A DNA stretch of 64,000 bases, taken from Tomocerus qinae (taxonomy: Eukaryota > Arthropoda > Collembola > Entomobryomorpha > Tomoceridae). Position 1 is the stretch's first letter. The number at the start of each line of letters is the position of its first letter. The position numbers and the translations under genes are program-made. Shown here one piece after another: positions 43,271 through 54,300 of this stretch. The notes beneath the pieces were generated by a model, which did not search any database, was not told the DNA's origin, and saw only the letters and a list, made by a program, of their open reading frames with translations. The stretch lies in contig CM034550.1 of NCBI GenBank assembly GCA_020055645.1, positions 16,939,001 to 17,003,000 of the forward strand, given 5' to 3'.

Positions 43271-43978
43271 AGGTGTTGAAAATTGGGGAATAGTGGAGCA
43301 GAGACAATACACGGGAATAATAGAAATATAATTTAAAGGGGGTAAAATCAGTGAAAATTGGAGGTTACATGAAATTTATATTTTATCTTTAAGTCAAACC
43401 TCAAATTGTGGAATTTTCAATATAACTACTGAATAATAGGTTTCGAAGAAATTTTTAAAATTTACTGCATGGTTGTGGGACCTGTGGTCTCAGATCCTTA
43501 GGGAATTTCCAAAAGGAATTATTGACAAATATGGTGGTCGAGAAATCATTTTCGTTTCCATGCACCTTGGGCTTTAATTTCTATTTTGTGAATAAAGTTT
43601 TTCGAACAATTGTTACCGTGACGAAGTCACGGGTCGAGAACGGGCTCGTAGTTTTATTATGAATTTTATGAATAGCCAATTTTTAAACTTTCCTGTGTAT
43701 AAAATAAGGTCACGGCACGGTGTATTAAATCAAAGAAAGAGTATCAACTACCACGTCTCACAACAGTGACTTTCATAATTTGATCACCGCGCAAGCGTGT
43801 ATGCATAAAAATAAGTTCTATCTGGATGGAATAATAGCATCTTCAGCAAATAAACCAAATTGTGTTGTTAATACATTTTGAAATAACGTTACGGTGGCCG
43901 AGAAATAACATTCATAATTTCATAACATACGTACACACAAACATACAACATACATACATTTCGATGACGTTTATATTA
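43271..43978. other. No gene seen; dispersed-repeat fragments
   Basis: Contains TGTTACCGTGACGAAGTCACGGGTCGAG (read as TGTTACCGTGACGAAGTC then ACGGGTCGAG) with a small internal palindrome, GTGACGAAGTCAC, and a later (CATA)n stretch. No coding frame. Confidence 0.45.
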
Positions 43979-44215
43979 TAGAGTGATAATAGAGTGATGA
44001 TAAGTGTAGCTTAGGATGGTGGTATTAACATGATATGCTATAAAAGGTATGTAATATATACTGATATCAAACGACTGTAATGCAGAAGTCAAATGTTGCA
44101 ATAAATATTCCCCCTGAGAATGTTCGTGAAAATCATATAAAATTTTGAAATCAAATACTGTGTTGTGATTTATTATTTATCATAATAATAATAATGGATA
44201 ATTTGTAATGAATAT
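43979..44215 (-). repeat. Dispersed repeat, inverted copy of 22265-22504
   Basis: ATAAGTGTAGCTTAGGATGG ... CCCCCTGAGAATGTTCGTG corresponds to the 22 kb copy in opposite orientation. Confidence 0.8.
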
Positions 44216-44238
44216 CATTACAAAACCGACCCGATTTT

Positions 44239-47200
44239 TTAACAAGCATTGTATTTATAAATGACATCCCCTTCTTTTTCTTGTCTTGTAATGTGCTCTT
44301 TATCCAACAATTCACGGAGAGCCTGAAAAAAAGTCACAATCACAATAAAAGCGATCAAAATGGCTGTACAGTCAGGCTAGAAAGGTATGGCAATCGATTT
44401 CATATTCCCCCAAAATTTGCGGTGTATCTTTTCAGTATTGTACTTTATTCAGGCTTAGTAACTATAGTAATAGTAAGTTACACGGAAAAGTAAATACAAA
44501 ATTTGCGCGAAAATCATATCGATTGCCAAAGGTATTTAGCCCGAGTGTATATAGTCATAATCAATGTGAATAGAAAGCAAGGCAACTTGTCTAGGACCTA
44601 CACCCAATTGCGTAGCTAATGGGTATAGTATCGTTAGCTCTAAAAAATGGCTCCTTGTTTGTATGCTCCGGAATCCGTGGCAAACAGAGGTGGTGGCCGA
44701 CAATGAGGAAAGGTGGAAATAAAGGGAGGCAGCCAAATTTTTAGGGACGGAAGGAATAAGGAAGGTGACATGCGGTTTGCCATTATATTTGATGTTCCGC
44801 TGATTGTTCGGGCAGAAACTGTTCACACTAGGTAAGTTGCGCAAATCGAACGCCAACGCTGAACACAAACACAAAACACTAACTTTCTCGCTACGTTATA
44901 TGTTGCGTTCATTTCAAAAAATGAATTGCGCAAAACCCGTAATACCAATTTTACCTCAGCTCACCGCGGAATTTAAATTTTGATGTAAAAAATTAAGTAA
45001 AAATTTGATTCTTTGCTTGTTTCAACAAAAATAGCATTTAGCTAAACTTATGTTGGATATTAACCTTCTTCCTTGTCTCGTCAAAGAAGATGATTAGTGC
45101 AACATTTGATTTTGAAACCTAAAAACCATACTCCTGACCTATAAACAAATATTTTAAATTAGCAAATATTATTGATTATAAATTTGTTCATATTATTTTA
45201 TTATTTTAACTGCAGGAATTCATGAATTAAAACGGACATACGCTTTTCGGCTTATTGATTCATCCTTTTTAATGCAACAATGAGGTCATCGGTCCTTTCA
45301 CGGCAACTTCTATCAGTCACATCCATTTCGAGTTCACTTTCATGCAGCCTTTTTGAAATTTCATCACAAACAGCTTTAGAGTCTGCATAATTGTAAGGGT
45401 TTCTACTTCCAAAAGTAATGCAATGTCATACTTTGCATTGTGTTTAAAATAAAATCGTTTTTTCGGCATGACGGTTATGACTGAAACGAATACTTCAGTA
45501 TGTACTTGAGTAAAAATGTTCTTACTTTAGCCTCGAAATTAAAAAGGTCTGTAGATAAACTCTGACCGTAGTTACCACTAATTAATCGATGACATAGTTG
45601 AGTTTAATCCTGCAAATTATGAAAAATAACTGATACCTATAAGTACTAAAAAATACCGATGAACGTAGAAAATTTCGAACCCAAAAATGGTTCATTTGAG
45701 GTTTGTGTTTGCGTTCGTCCGCCGTAAACCCAGAGTGAAAGTACACTGCAAGTTTGGCGCATGCGCATCGACACTATTTTTGGGTTTGGCGTTGGGTTTG
45801 GCGTTTGGGGGCAACATGCGCAACTTACCTACTAACTTGTCATTCTACTCAATACAAGGCTGTATTGAGGGGGTGGGCTTTGGGGGCTAAAGCCCCCCCC
45901 GAAATCCAAGAAAAAAGGAAAATTTTTTTCAAAATACCAAAAAATTTCGCGCTTCGCGCGATTTTATGTGATTTTTAGGCTATTTTTGACTCATTTTAGA
46001 CAAAATAAGCCAAAAATTTTCGCGCTTCGCGCGATTATGCCTAATAGATATTGTCCTATGATATCATAGCCCCCACCGAAATCGATTTCTAAATACAGTA
46101 CTGACTCAATAATACTATTCGCAGTGATAAACTAACATTCTCAGTCAAATCTTTTGTCCACTGGGACTATCAAAATGCATGTTAAAAAAAGTTTTACATC
46201 TGAGGCCGACTGTACACGAATACCTTGTCAATTGTGGACACCGCCTTTCTATCCAGTCGAATTTTTTGAGATGCGCAAATTTCTTCTAGCAATCTCTGAT
46301 GGTTCATCTCTTTCATCATTTTCATTATACGAACAATAGCCGCCTGAATAGAGAAAATCCTTTCATCCTCAACAAAAGCATGAGGTTCTTCTGATTGTTC
46401 GGATTCCATTATCTGCTCTAATTTCAAAGCTATGTTCAAATCTACGCGAAGCTTTTTATTTATATATTCTTTGAAGAGGTTGATTTTTGTGTCCGCTTTT
46501 ATTTCTTCTTCCGAGACGCCTGCTGTAAGAACTCGTGCTTTCAAAAGAATTTGCAAAATCTATATTACACAAACAAATGTAAATCATGTTTATTTCAATG
46601 CATAGATTGTAAATACAATATTCTTGAGGAAATTACTCACTTGGATCATAATATCCTCTTTCAACTGGGTGACCTCCATCAATTCGGAGACCAAATAGCT
46701 GTCACTTTTGTTGAACAATAGGAGAATCCCGATTTGATAAGTCGATGCCTGTAGTTTTAGAATTTTATAATGTTTATCACCATAAATTGTATATTAAATT
46801 CATTAAGTTGCATTTAAAAAATCGGTAATACTTTCCTGAAAAATATACTTGTTCGGATAACCATTCGTCAATATTTCTCCTTTGCTTCGATTGTAAAGCC
46901 AAGTCAATTTTCTGCCGTTGTGCTTGTAATTGTAATAATTGGTGAAAATTCGAACGCAAGGTTCCAACTGGAACAAAAAGGGTTACAACTTGTCATCGAA
47001 TTTGAATATATTTATAATAGTTTATATTTTAATTTTCATGTAATACTTTTACTTACCTCTGAAGGAAGATTAAACTCAAACGATTGAGCAAAAGGCCAAG
47101 AACCGGAAGACAGGATATGTACATAAAAATCTGTGGAAATAACTTCAGCTCCTTCACGCCCTGATGTGCACCACTGTTTGAATTCTTCGTTTGTATCTTT

Positions 47201-48698
47201 GGAAAGACTGATATCCTGCAAAAATCCCGATAATATTATATAAGAGATTCTATTGCATTCATAATAAACCAAAAATTCCAATCGTTACTACAAAAACAAC
47301 CTGATAGATACGTTCAATCTGCATAGTATTAATCATTCCACACGTGTGTCTCAGTTTACAGATCATTAACGACTCAGCGTCGTCACTTGCTGACATATTG
47401 GAAACTAAACGCGTAGCGAGCAACTTACTGTAGAACTTTTGAAAAACATCCTTGTCATCGAGAAACTTAATTATGATCATCTAGCAGCAGGGTTTACATT
47501 ATTTTACAAATATTTACATAATTACATGATATACGTATAAATGATATTGACCTTACAACTTTATTTAATGAATCCTCCAATTCTTCTTCATCCGAATTTT
47601 TTCCAGATTTCCGGAGCAACTGGTCGCAATAACGTGCTACAATTTCAGGGGATTTTTGTGCGGTTTTTGCCAATCTTCAAAGAAACATTACATTTAAAAT
47701 TGTTACTGCTCTGTAACGTAATTGAAATAATTATGCCGAATCAGTTAACATTAAAGAATGAATGCGGACTTACTCTGTTGTATAATTGCTATTGATGAAA
47801 GCTTCGCAGGCTTTGTCCAAAGATGCGATGAAACCGGGATCCCCTTTAAAAGCGGAGGAGACTAGATTCCAATATTTTTGATAGACACCTGCATTAAGAA
47901 TATTATGATTTAATACCATAAGCATGTATATAATATATAGTAGTTCATATACCAGTAATCTTGTATTTTAAGTGATAAATTATTTACTCAGTATAGTGGA
48001 AACATATAGTTTAGGATCATTAAAACCAGCATCTCCAATTGATCTAACAGCGACTGAACCTTCATTGGTGATATGGGTCTTGAGACTTTCTTTCATGACT
48101 TCCAAAGAGTTTTCCGAGCGGGACACGAGATTATATATACGACTCAGATTTTCTAACTTTCCAGATTCCGTCTGCAAAAGTTTGGGAAACTCTCCGTGAA
48201 GCAGATCTAGATGTTTTCTAATCAAAACCTATACAGAAATTGTATAAATTGCAAAAATAAAGGAGTGATTTTAATACCTAATGTTGGGAAGTGTAAATAA
48301 AACGAAAATTGTACTTACAGCATCACAGGTTTTCTTTAGTCGATCCAAAGTGCTCAAATGGAGATGAAGATCATCGACAGCACGTAATTCTTTTGTAATT
48401 TGATTCTCCACCTATACATATGCTAAAATCATTATAAAATCCTGATAATCTATATCTTAAACAACTAAAATATAAACTTAAGCAAAACTTTTATTCTCAA
48501 AAGCAAAAATTACAGATTTTCAGCGATTACCAAGTTCAACAATTTTTTCGAAAATTTTTCATTAGATTCTACAGTATTCACATTGCTATGTTTCGGTTTC
48601 TTTTCTTCTTTTCTGGCTTGTTTCAATGCCCGTTTTCCATTTTCATTCATTTCACTCACATCTTCGGAATCAGAATCGGTTCCGTAATCACCTGCCAT
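44239..48698 (-). CDS. CUL1-like cullin lacking the SKP1-binding N-terminus, 577 aa
   Basis: Scaffold half of a cullin-RING ubiquitin ligase. Exons: 48531-48698, 48319-48411, 47988-48228, 47774-47888, 47557-47674, 47301-47480, 47057-47215, 46836-46967, 46641-46748, 46224-46559, 44239-44322; phases agree throughout. From exon 2 on it follows animal CUL1: TCDAVLIRKHLDLLHGEF, GFIASLDKACEAFI, SPEIVARYCDQLLRKSGKN, DDKDVFQKFYSKLLATRLV, ASDDAESLMICKL, LSSGSWPFAQS, HNGRKLTWLYN, QASTYQIGILLLF. The neddylation site is IQAAIVRIMK, with lysine ~518. The last exon (ALRELLDKEHITRQEKEG...YKYNAC) closes the winged-helix domain. CUL1 is ~776 aa. Here roughly the first 230 residues, which bind SKP1/F-box, are replaced by a 56-residue acidic-basic exon (MAGDYGTDSDSEDVSE). 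RBX1 binding and neddylation may persist. Exon 8 ends CAG|GA instead of CAG|GT. Paralogue, regulatory isoform or decaying duplicate are all possible. Confidence 0.82.
44388..44527. repeat. Short inverted repeat in cullin intron
   Basis: ATGGCAATCGATTTCATA and ATCATATCGATTGCCA are inverted ends ~140 bp apart; probably a small MITE inside the 1.9 kb last intron. Confidence 0.55.
45252..45400 (-). pseudogene. ORF remnant, MADF/SANT-like C-terminal half
   Basis: About fifty codons: RNPYNYADSKAVCDEISKRL then HESELEMDVTDRSCRERTDD and LIVALKRMNQ before a stop; a stop also lies just upstream. The pattern W/Y...I...L....VT.RSCRERxxxLL is one I associate with SANT/MADF-like DNA-binding domains in transposon-derived arthropod proteins. 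It lies in the last intron of the cullin gene on the same strand. No partner exon is visible. A relic of a domesticated or mobile gene is my best guess. Confidence 0.35.
45870..46040. repeat. Repeat with GGGGGGCTTTAGCCCCC-type and GCGCTTCGCGC hairpins
   Basis: GGGGGCTAAAGCCCCCCCCGA at ~45880 is a hairpin, followed twice by TTTCGCGCTTCGCGCGATTT-like hairpins (about 45945-45963 and 46018-46036), each TCGCGC/GCGCGA with a TTC loop. The repeated hairpin suggests a small mobile unit in the cullin intron. Confidence 0.6.
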
Positions 48699-49046
48699 AT
48701 TTAAGTTACAATAAAAAATTAGATATTATAGTTTATAAAATTAATATTGCGTTAAAGGGGAGTAGACGACACAAACTCGTCCAAACTTTTTTGAGGAAAT
48801 ACAACCATTTTTCTTCCTGGATTATCACATTGTTATTTTATACAGTGACTGAAACTTGACTATAGCCCTATTACATAGAACCTTAGCAACATGCTATTTA
48901 AGTTATTTCGAAAATCAATTTGGGACAATGGTCAGAGACGAATGAGACAATTTTTACACCGAAAGAAATTCTGTAGGGTCAAGCAGAGTGTAAACAGCAA
49001 AAAGGTATATTGTAAATATATTTTGTTGGACAAGATTTGAATAAAA
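48699..49046. promoter_or_regulatory. Shared 348 bp divergent intergenic region
   Basis: Separates the start codons of the cullin-like gene (minus) and the Hsp20-domain gene (plus). It must hold both 5' UTRs and promoters, unless either gene has further upstream exons. No canonical core element stands out to me. Confidence 0.55.
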
Positions 49047-50433
49047 ATGAAACCGAGTGGTACGAAAAGTCAGCCTCAGAGGAAAAGTTCCGTTGGAAAT
49101 AAACCAGAAAATCTTGGATTAACTGATAAAAATTCTGCCCGAGACAATGATTCTGAAGAAGAGTTGGACGAGAGTGATGCAGACCAGTCTGTTCATTACG
49201 CGAGTTTGGAATTAAAGAAAATTCTCCATTTCAATGAGGGAATTGACAAAATGAATGAATTAGCAGCTCAATTACATCAAGAATTTGTTGATGCGACGAA
49301 TATGCGTCCGGGAGCTGCTTCTGCTTTTTACGATCAGTTGATTTCTATTGAAAATGCTCACAAATATCCAACTTACTTGAGTCATACTCCAGATTCCATG
49401 TTCGAGACAAAACATATTAAATTTGAAAGTCCAGCTTTGAATCCTGGTGCGGCTGGCTTGATTTGCCGAGATCCTAGTCCGGAAGAATATGCAAAATATC
49501 TCGCGGCTTCAGATGAAGGAGAGCTTAATGCAGGAACCAATTCTTTCACCGATAATCACCCTCCAACTCCACCCACAACATCCGCAAGAGCTAAAAGGTC
49601 AGGAAAGATTCGTGCACAGCGAAATTCTTCAACAGGGAATGATTCGGAAGATGAAATCCATTCAGTTCTTAAGGCTACAGAAATTTGGAAATTGCTTCCA
49701 GACAACAGCTTTACATCACGTCAGATTATGAAAGATACGGATATCTTGGTCTCCAACACTGGAAAACCCGCCCAAAGTACCACCGGAGTTGATACTAATT
49801 ATTATCCTACGAAAAACGCATTCGCAGATACTACACTGGCTCAACCGTTCTGGGTACACCTTGGGATTCCAATGCCATTGCCATCCCCTCCAGCTCATTT
49901 CCTCGCCAATACGTTTCTCAAGCACAACAACCCATAGTAAATTCTGTTCTGAAAATTATACCTTTATGGCCTAGTGATATTTTCAATGTAATATTTTATT
50001 TTCATTAAATTTTCTTAGTGCCCATTCCTCTAGCCTGATAGCTTCAGTGGATAATGGTATCCGCATATTTACTCTCCCAATGCATGGCTTCAGCAGTGAT
50101 GAGTTGACATTTACGGTTGAAGGACAAAGAATTGCTGTAAGTCTAGTTGTTATATTCTCTAGAATAATAGCAGTATGGAACATGGCTAACACTCTTGGTG
50201 TCTGTGATGATTCGGTCAATTTAATGCAGGTTACCGGAACAAAATCTAAGGATAAAAGAAACCCACAAGGATTAAATAGGCGATCGATCACTGAAGGATT
50301 TACTCTTCCTGACGATTTACATCTGCATGATTTGCAAGTACACCGAGATGATATGGGGAATGTTATCTTTCAAGAGATTTGGAATGAGCCTGTCGAATCA
50401 GAAGAATATCTCTCTGTTCTTGATGAAGACTAA
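49047..50433 (+). CDS. Hsp20/alpha-crystallin-domain protein with long N-terminus, 403 aa
   Basis: Three exons: 49047-49936, 50019-50136, 50230-50433; all junctions are GT-AG and in phase (the apparent stop at 49937 is inside the donor, TA|GTAAAT). The N-terminus (1-65) is charged and acidic (DNDSEEELDESDADQS), followed by a helical segment ~68-115 (LELKKILHFNEGIDKMNELA), a Pro/Ser-rich linker (HPPTPPTTSARAKRSGKIR) and QPFWVHLGIPMPLP at ~275. The C-terminus ~305-395 fits a small heat shock domain: PMHGFSSDELTFTVEGQRIA, VTGTKSKD, EGFTLPDDLHLHDLQV and DMGNVIFQEIWNE, matching the beta-strand pattern G-x-x-x-x-E-L-x-V...FxLP...L. Ordinary sHSPs are ~150-200 aa, so the N-terminus is unusually long. 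It is divergent from the cullin-like gene and ~0.9 kb upstream of CFAP43. The exact orthologue is not recognised; a flagellar or sperm sHSP is only a guess. Confidence 0.72.
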
Positions 50434-50694
50434 TGACTCTGTATAGTTCATATTTCGCGTGCTTATACATGACATTTTGGAAGAAATGACTTTCTCCGCA
50501 TTCAATCGTGTATGTTTAATTGTGAAAATATTGTATTCAATTATTGTAAAAAACAAAATTTTTGAGATGAACAATAAGATTAGGGATTTTACCAGCCAAA
50601 AATCCATTAAATATAATAAGAGTTACTATGAATTGGATTGGAGTATGTGTAATATTTTGTGGGTTTCATCATCACAATGAGTCAGGAGAAATGT

Positions 50695-50753
50695 AATAAA
50701 ATTATGGTTTGAAGAGATTTGAGGAGAGTAAAATAAAGTTGTGCATAAATAAA
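50695..50753 (+). terminator. Polyadenylation signals of the Hsp20-domain gene
   Basis: AATAAA at 50695-50700, 50732-50737 and 50748-50753, about 260-320 bp after the stop codon. Confidence 0.55.
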
Positions 50754-51374
50754 GTATTCAGTTCATATTATAATAATAATTCAGCATATCAATAATATCA
50801 AAGGAAGTGATAAGAATAGAATACAGGAAATCTTGATTAGTCAAAGGATAAGGCAGATAATCTTCATCTCGGTCAAGTATATTTTCATTGAACTTTGAGG
50901 AAGAGGATGCTGGATTTTATAAAACCGATTTTGTGTGGTCGAAAGATTTATTGTAATGTTAAAAAGGAGCTATATCCATTGGATACTATAGGATCATTAC
51001 CAAAACCCATGCTACATGCAAGTCCATTTTTTATTTGACGCCAGAATAGCTTGAGTAGCTATCGATCAAACTTCAAGCAAAGGAAAGTGTGCTATCTTTG
51101 CGTAAAGTACTATAAAGTACTAAAAAATAGTATCGTCGCAAGTTCACATGTTTGTCAATTATTACGAAACCCATAATTGCAAGGTTCAAAAATAATACAC
51201 CTAATATCGTCATCATTTAAGTGCTATCAATAATATAATAATAAATACACTCACCTGATAAGATGAATTAACAGCCAATAAATATTATCTCTGGACCTGG
51301 AATACAATTTTGTGAAATCAATCAAAACCGGAGAAAATTGAGGACAACTGAACGGTGAGACCGAAAGCTACAAA
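50754..51374. other. Intergenic, no gene seen
   Basis: AT-rich spacer before CFAP43. Short frames only. It should contain the CFAP43 promoter and 5' UTR. Confidence 0.5.
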
Positions 51375-54300
51375 ATGCCTGCTCATAATCAAGACGAGAT
51401 ATCTGTATCTGTAGATGTGGACAGTGAAGTGGTGGACCACTATCCTCAAATGTAATGATATAAACTGTATAAAATATTTCCCTCTTACTTCCTGTTCCTA
51501 CTATATCTAACATTGGATTATTTATTAACTATTTTGTAATTTTTAGAGACTTGAGCGATAAAAATAACAACGACGGTTACGACAAGTGGTTTAAAGGAAT
51601 AAGCAAACCTCAGTTTTTGGTCACCGCCCTGACCCCTGAATTATTTGTTTACTTTTCTGGGTGCCATTTACGGTATGTGAAAATGGGGCAGCCTGTTTGT
51701 CCAGTAGTTCGGACGTTCAGGCCACGATTGAATGGACAGCCTTGTCTACTGGAAGCTAATAATTTTGCAGAATTCTACGCTGTTGCAGAAACGGGACGCA
51801 AACCTCGTATATTTGTTTACAAGTATGACGAGTCTCCAGTGGATGAAATTCTTGTCTGTACTTTACGACGTAAATCTGATTCTTTGCAATCGTTTTTTCG
51901 ACGAATACTTTTCAAAATATCACTTTAAACATTTGACATTATAATTTCTGATCTTTTATGTACAGGAACTAGCGAATTTGAGCTGAGAGCAATGCAATTT
52001 TCCAGGAGAGAAATTCTCGTAGTACTGACAGGAATTCCAGACTTCAACATTTCACTTTGGAGGTGGCCTTATGAAGAAGAGATCCTTGTTGTCAATTGCT
52101 TAGAGAGTTCTATCAAGGCAGATTTACTGATAAAGTAAAGTACTGTGTAAATAATTTTAGATAGTATGATATAAAAATGAATAACTGCTAATTGCTTCAT
52201 TACAATGCACAATGCAGTATGAAGGACAACAATCAGTGGGTAGAAGTTGGAGAGCAGCACATAACTTTCTACGAGCTGCAGCAGTTCACAGAAAATAATG
52301 TGATCCGTACCGAAGTTACTCTACCCCCCAGACAGCATAATAATCGCTTCCCCGATCCTCTACTTGGTAAAAAATGGTCTATCAATATTATATCTTCATG
52401 CTGGACATATGGTGGAGAATTCTATGTTCTGGACTCGAAACGTGGACTTCATAAGGTAACTTTTGGATACAACCTTACCTACATTTTCTCTTTTCCAAAT
52501 CGTTTTAATTGCTATTTAATTTTTAGATTCACATGAAAGACAAATCATTGGAATTCATTGGATTCATAAATTATGAATTGGCTAAAATAAATTATAAAAC
52601 GTCTCAAATGGAATATGAGAAGGCTAGAGTAACGAAAATATTTCCTTACGGAACTCACATCGGAGCAGCGATAACTGATGGAGGATTTATAGTGCTAACG
52701 GTGGAAAAGGGTTCCTTAGTCATCCATGAAAGAGTCACCACAAGCTCAGGAATAAAGAAAATCTTCCGACCCGCTGCATTGGCTAGTAAAACTTCTTTTT
52801 TTGCCTTGACATACAAGGTAAAGTTGAAATTTCGGGCTCAAAAATGTTTTTAGTCGTAATAATTTTAATAATAATAAAAAATTCATTTTGTAATTTTATG
52901 TGATGTGTAATCCCTAGGACAAAAAAATTGAATTCGTCGACAATGGTCGAATTTCCAATGTGTACACAGTTGCGGATTTTATTTACAGAAATATCATAAG
53001 TGCTTGTTTTATCGAACCCGAGGCAAAATATTTAGCAATTCTTACCAACAAAGGAGCCGTTCTAATAATGGATGCCGAAACTGGGATTTTTGTATGAATT
53101 CACTTTACTGCAAAAAAAATCTTAAACATGTCAATATGTAACTTTTTCACATAAATTTTGTTTTTCATCTAATGCAGTATACCAAGTGGACTTTACCATT
53201 CCCAGTAGCGTCAATTCTGGCCCATCCCATTTTGCCATTTTTTGCTTTGGGAACTCGTACTGGTTGTATGGTCCTCTTGGATATTCGGGATATACGCAAA
53301 CCGAGGATTATTTGCCGACATTTTGTTTGTGGCGATCCTAAAGCCTGTATTGCTCTATCTTAAGATATTCCTGTTTTATAAAAAGTCATATTTGTTACTA
53401 ATTTTTACTTGTTTTTGCAATGAAGGTTTGGATAAACTTGCGTTCATTGATTTCGGATTTTTCCTGGTGGCTGGCGATGCTGGTCTCGGTCGTTTATACC
53501 TTCAGTATGCCTACACTTATGGGGAATTCGAATTTTTGGATTCAACAGAACTACCGGGTAAATCACATATTTTCTGAACTATATTAATCCAATTTATTTG
53601 TCATTCAAAACAATACATTTTATATTTTGCAGGTGAAATTATGTATTTGAATACTCCTCCCGGTGCCAATGATCACAGATTACAAGTTGTGATGCGATAT
53701 TCGGATTTTGACGAATGTCCTGTTCTTTTGTATAATTATACATTTGAAACTCATTCTTTTGAATTGGTAGCTTCACAAGCAGTAGACATTCCAATCAAAT
53801 CAATTTGCTACTCCCGAGATGTCAGATTACAGTATGCATATCACGCTGAAGAAAATACAGTTGGATTGGTCCAATACGCTGAAGATGTGAGTATTAATAG
53901 TTTATTTCATTCCATTCATTAGCCAGTTTATTAATACTGTGTCAGTAAAAATAATAGCTTTCAATATTTCCTTGGAACAGATGCAATCTGGAGCTCTGAA
54001 GGAGCCAGATGTTTATTTTAAGTCAGAATTGGCTTTAGATGTTAACAGATTAGTGCTCAGAGGAGATAAATTATATTGTTTTGGTGCTGACGGTTACACC
54101 AGCGTATTTACAGCTCCAACAGGAGTGAAACCGAAAAGAATGAATCGTTTACATTGTGTACAAAGCCACATGTTTACGTCTGGGGGAATCCGTGATGGAA
54201 TAGTAAACTTTGATGGGACTCAAATTGTCACCTTTGGATATGATTCGACTATGGTTCATATTCGGCTATCGTAAATAACATTTTTCTTTATTTCAAAATA

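Noticed and set aside
44239-44322. Ribosomal protein eS25 fragment (ALRELLDKEHI resembles its C-terminus)
   Set aside because: Strand, phase and the terminal YxYNA pattern fit the cullin last exon better, and no other eS25 exon is seen.
44536-44874. 112-codon minus-strand ORF
   Set aside because: No recognisable family or splice context. It lies in the cullin intron among repeats; kept out as a probable chance frame.
46194-46223. C-terminal truncation of the cullin (stop after VFVYSRPQM)
   Set aside because: A consensus donor precedes this tail, and an in-phase exon at 44239-44322 supplies the winged-helix end.
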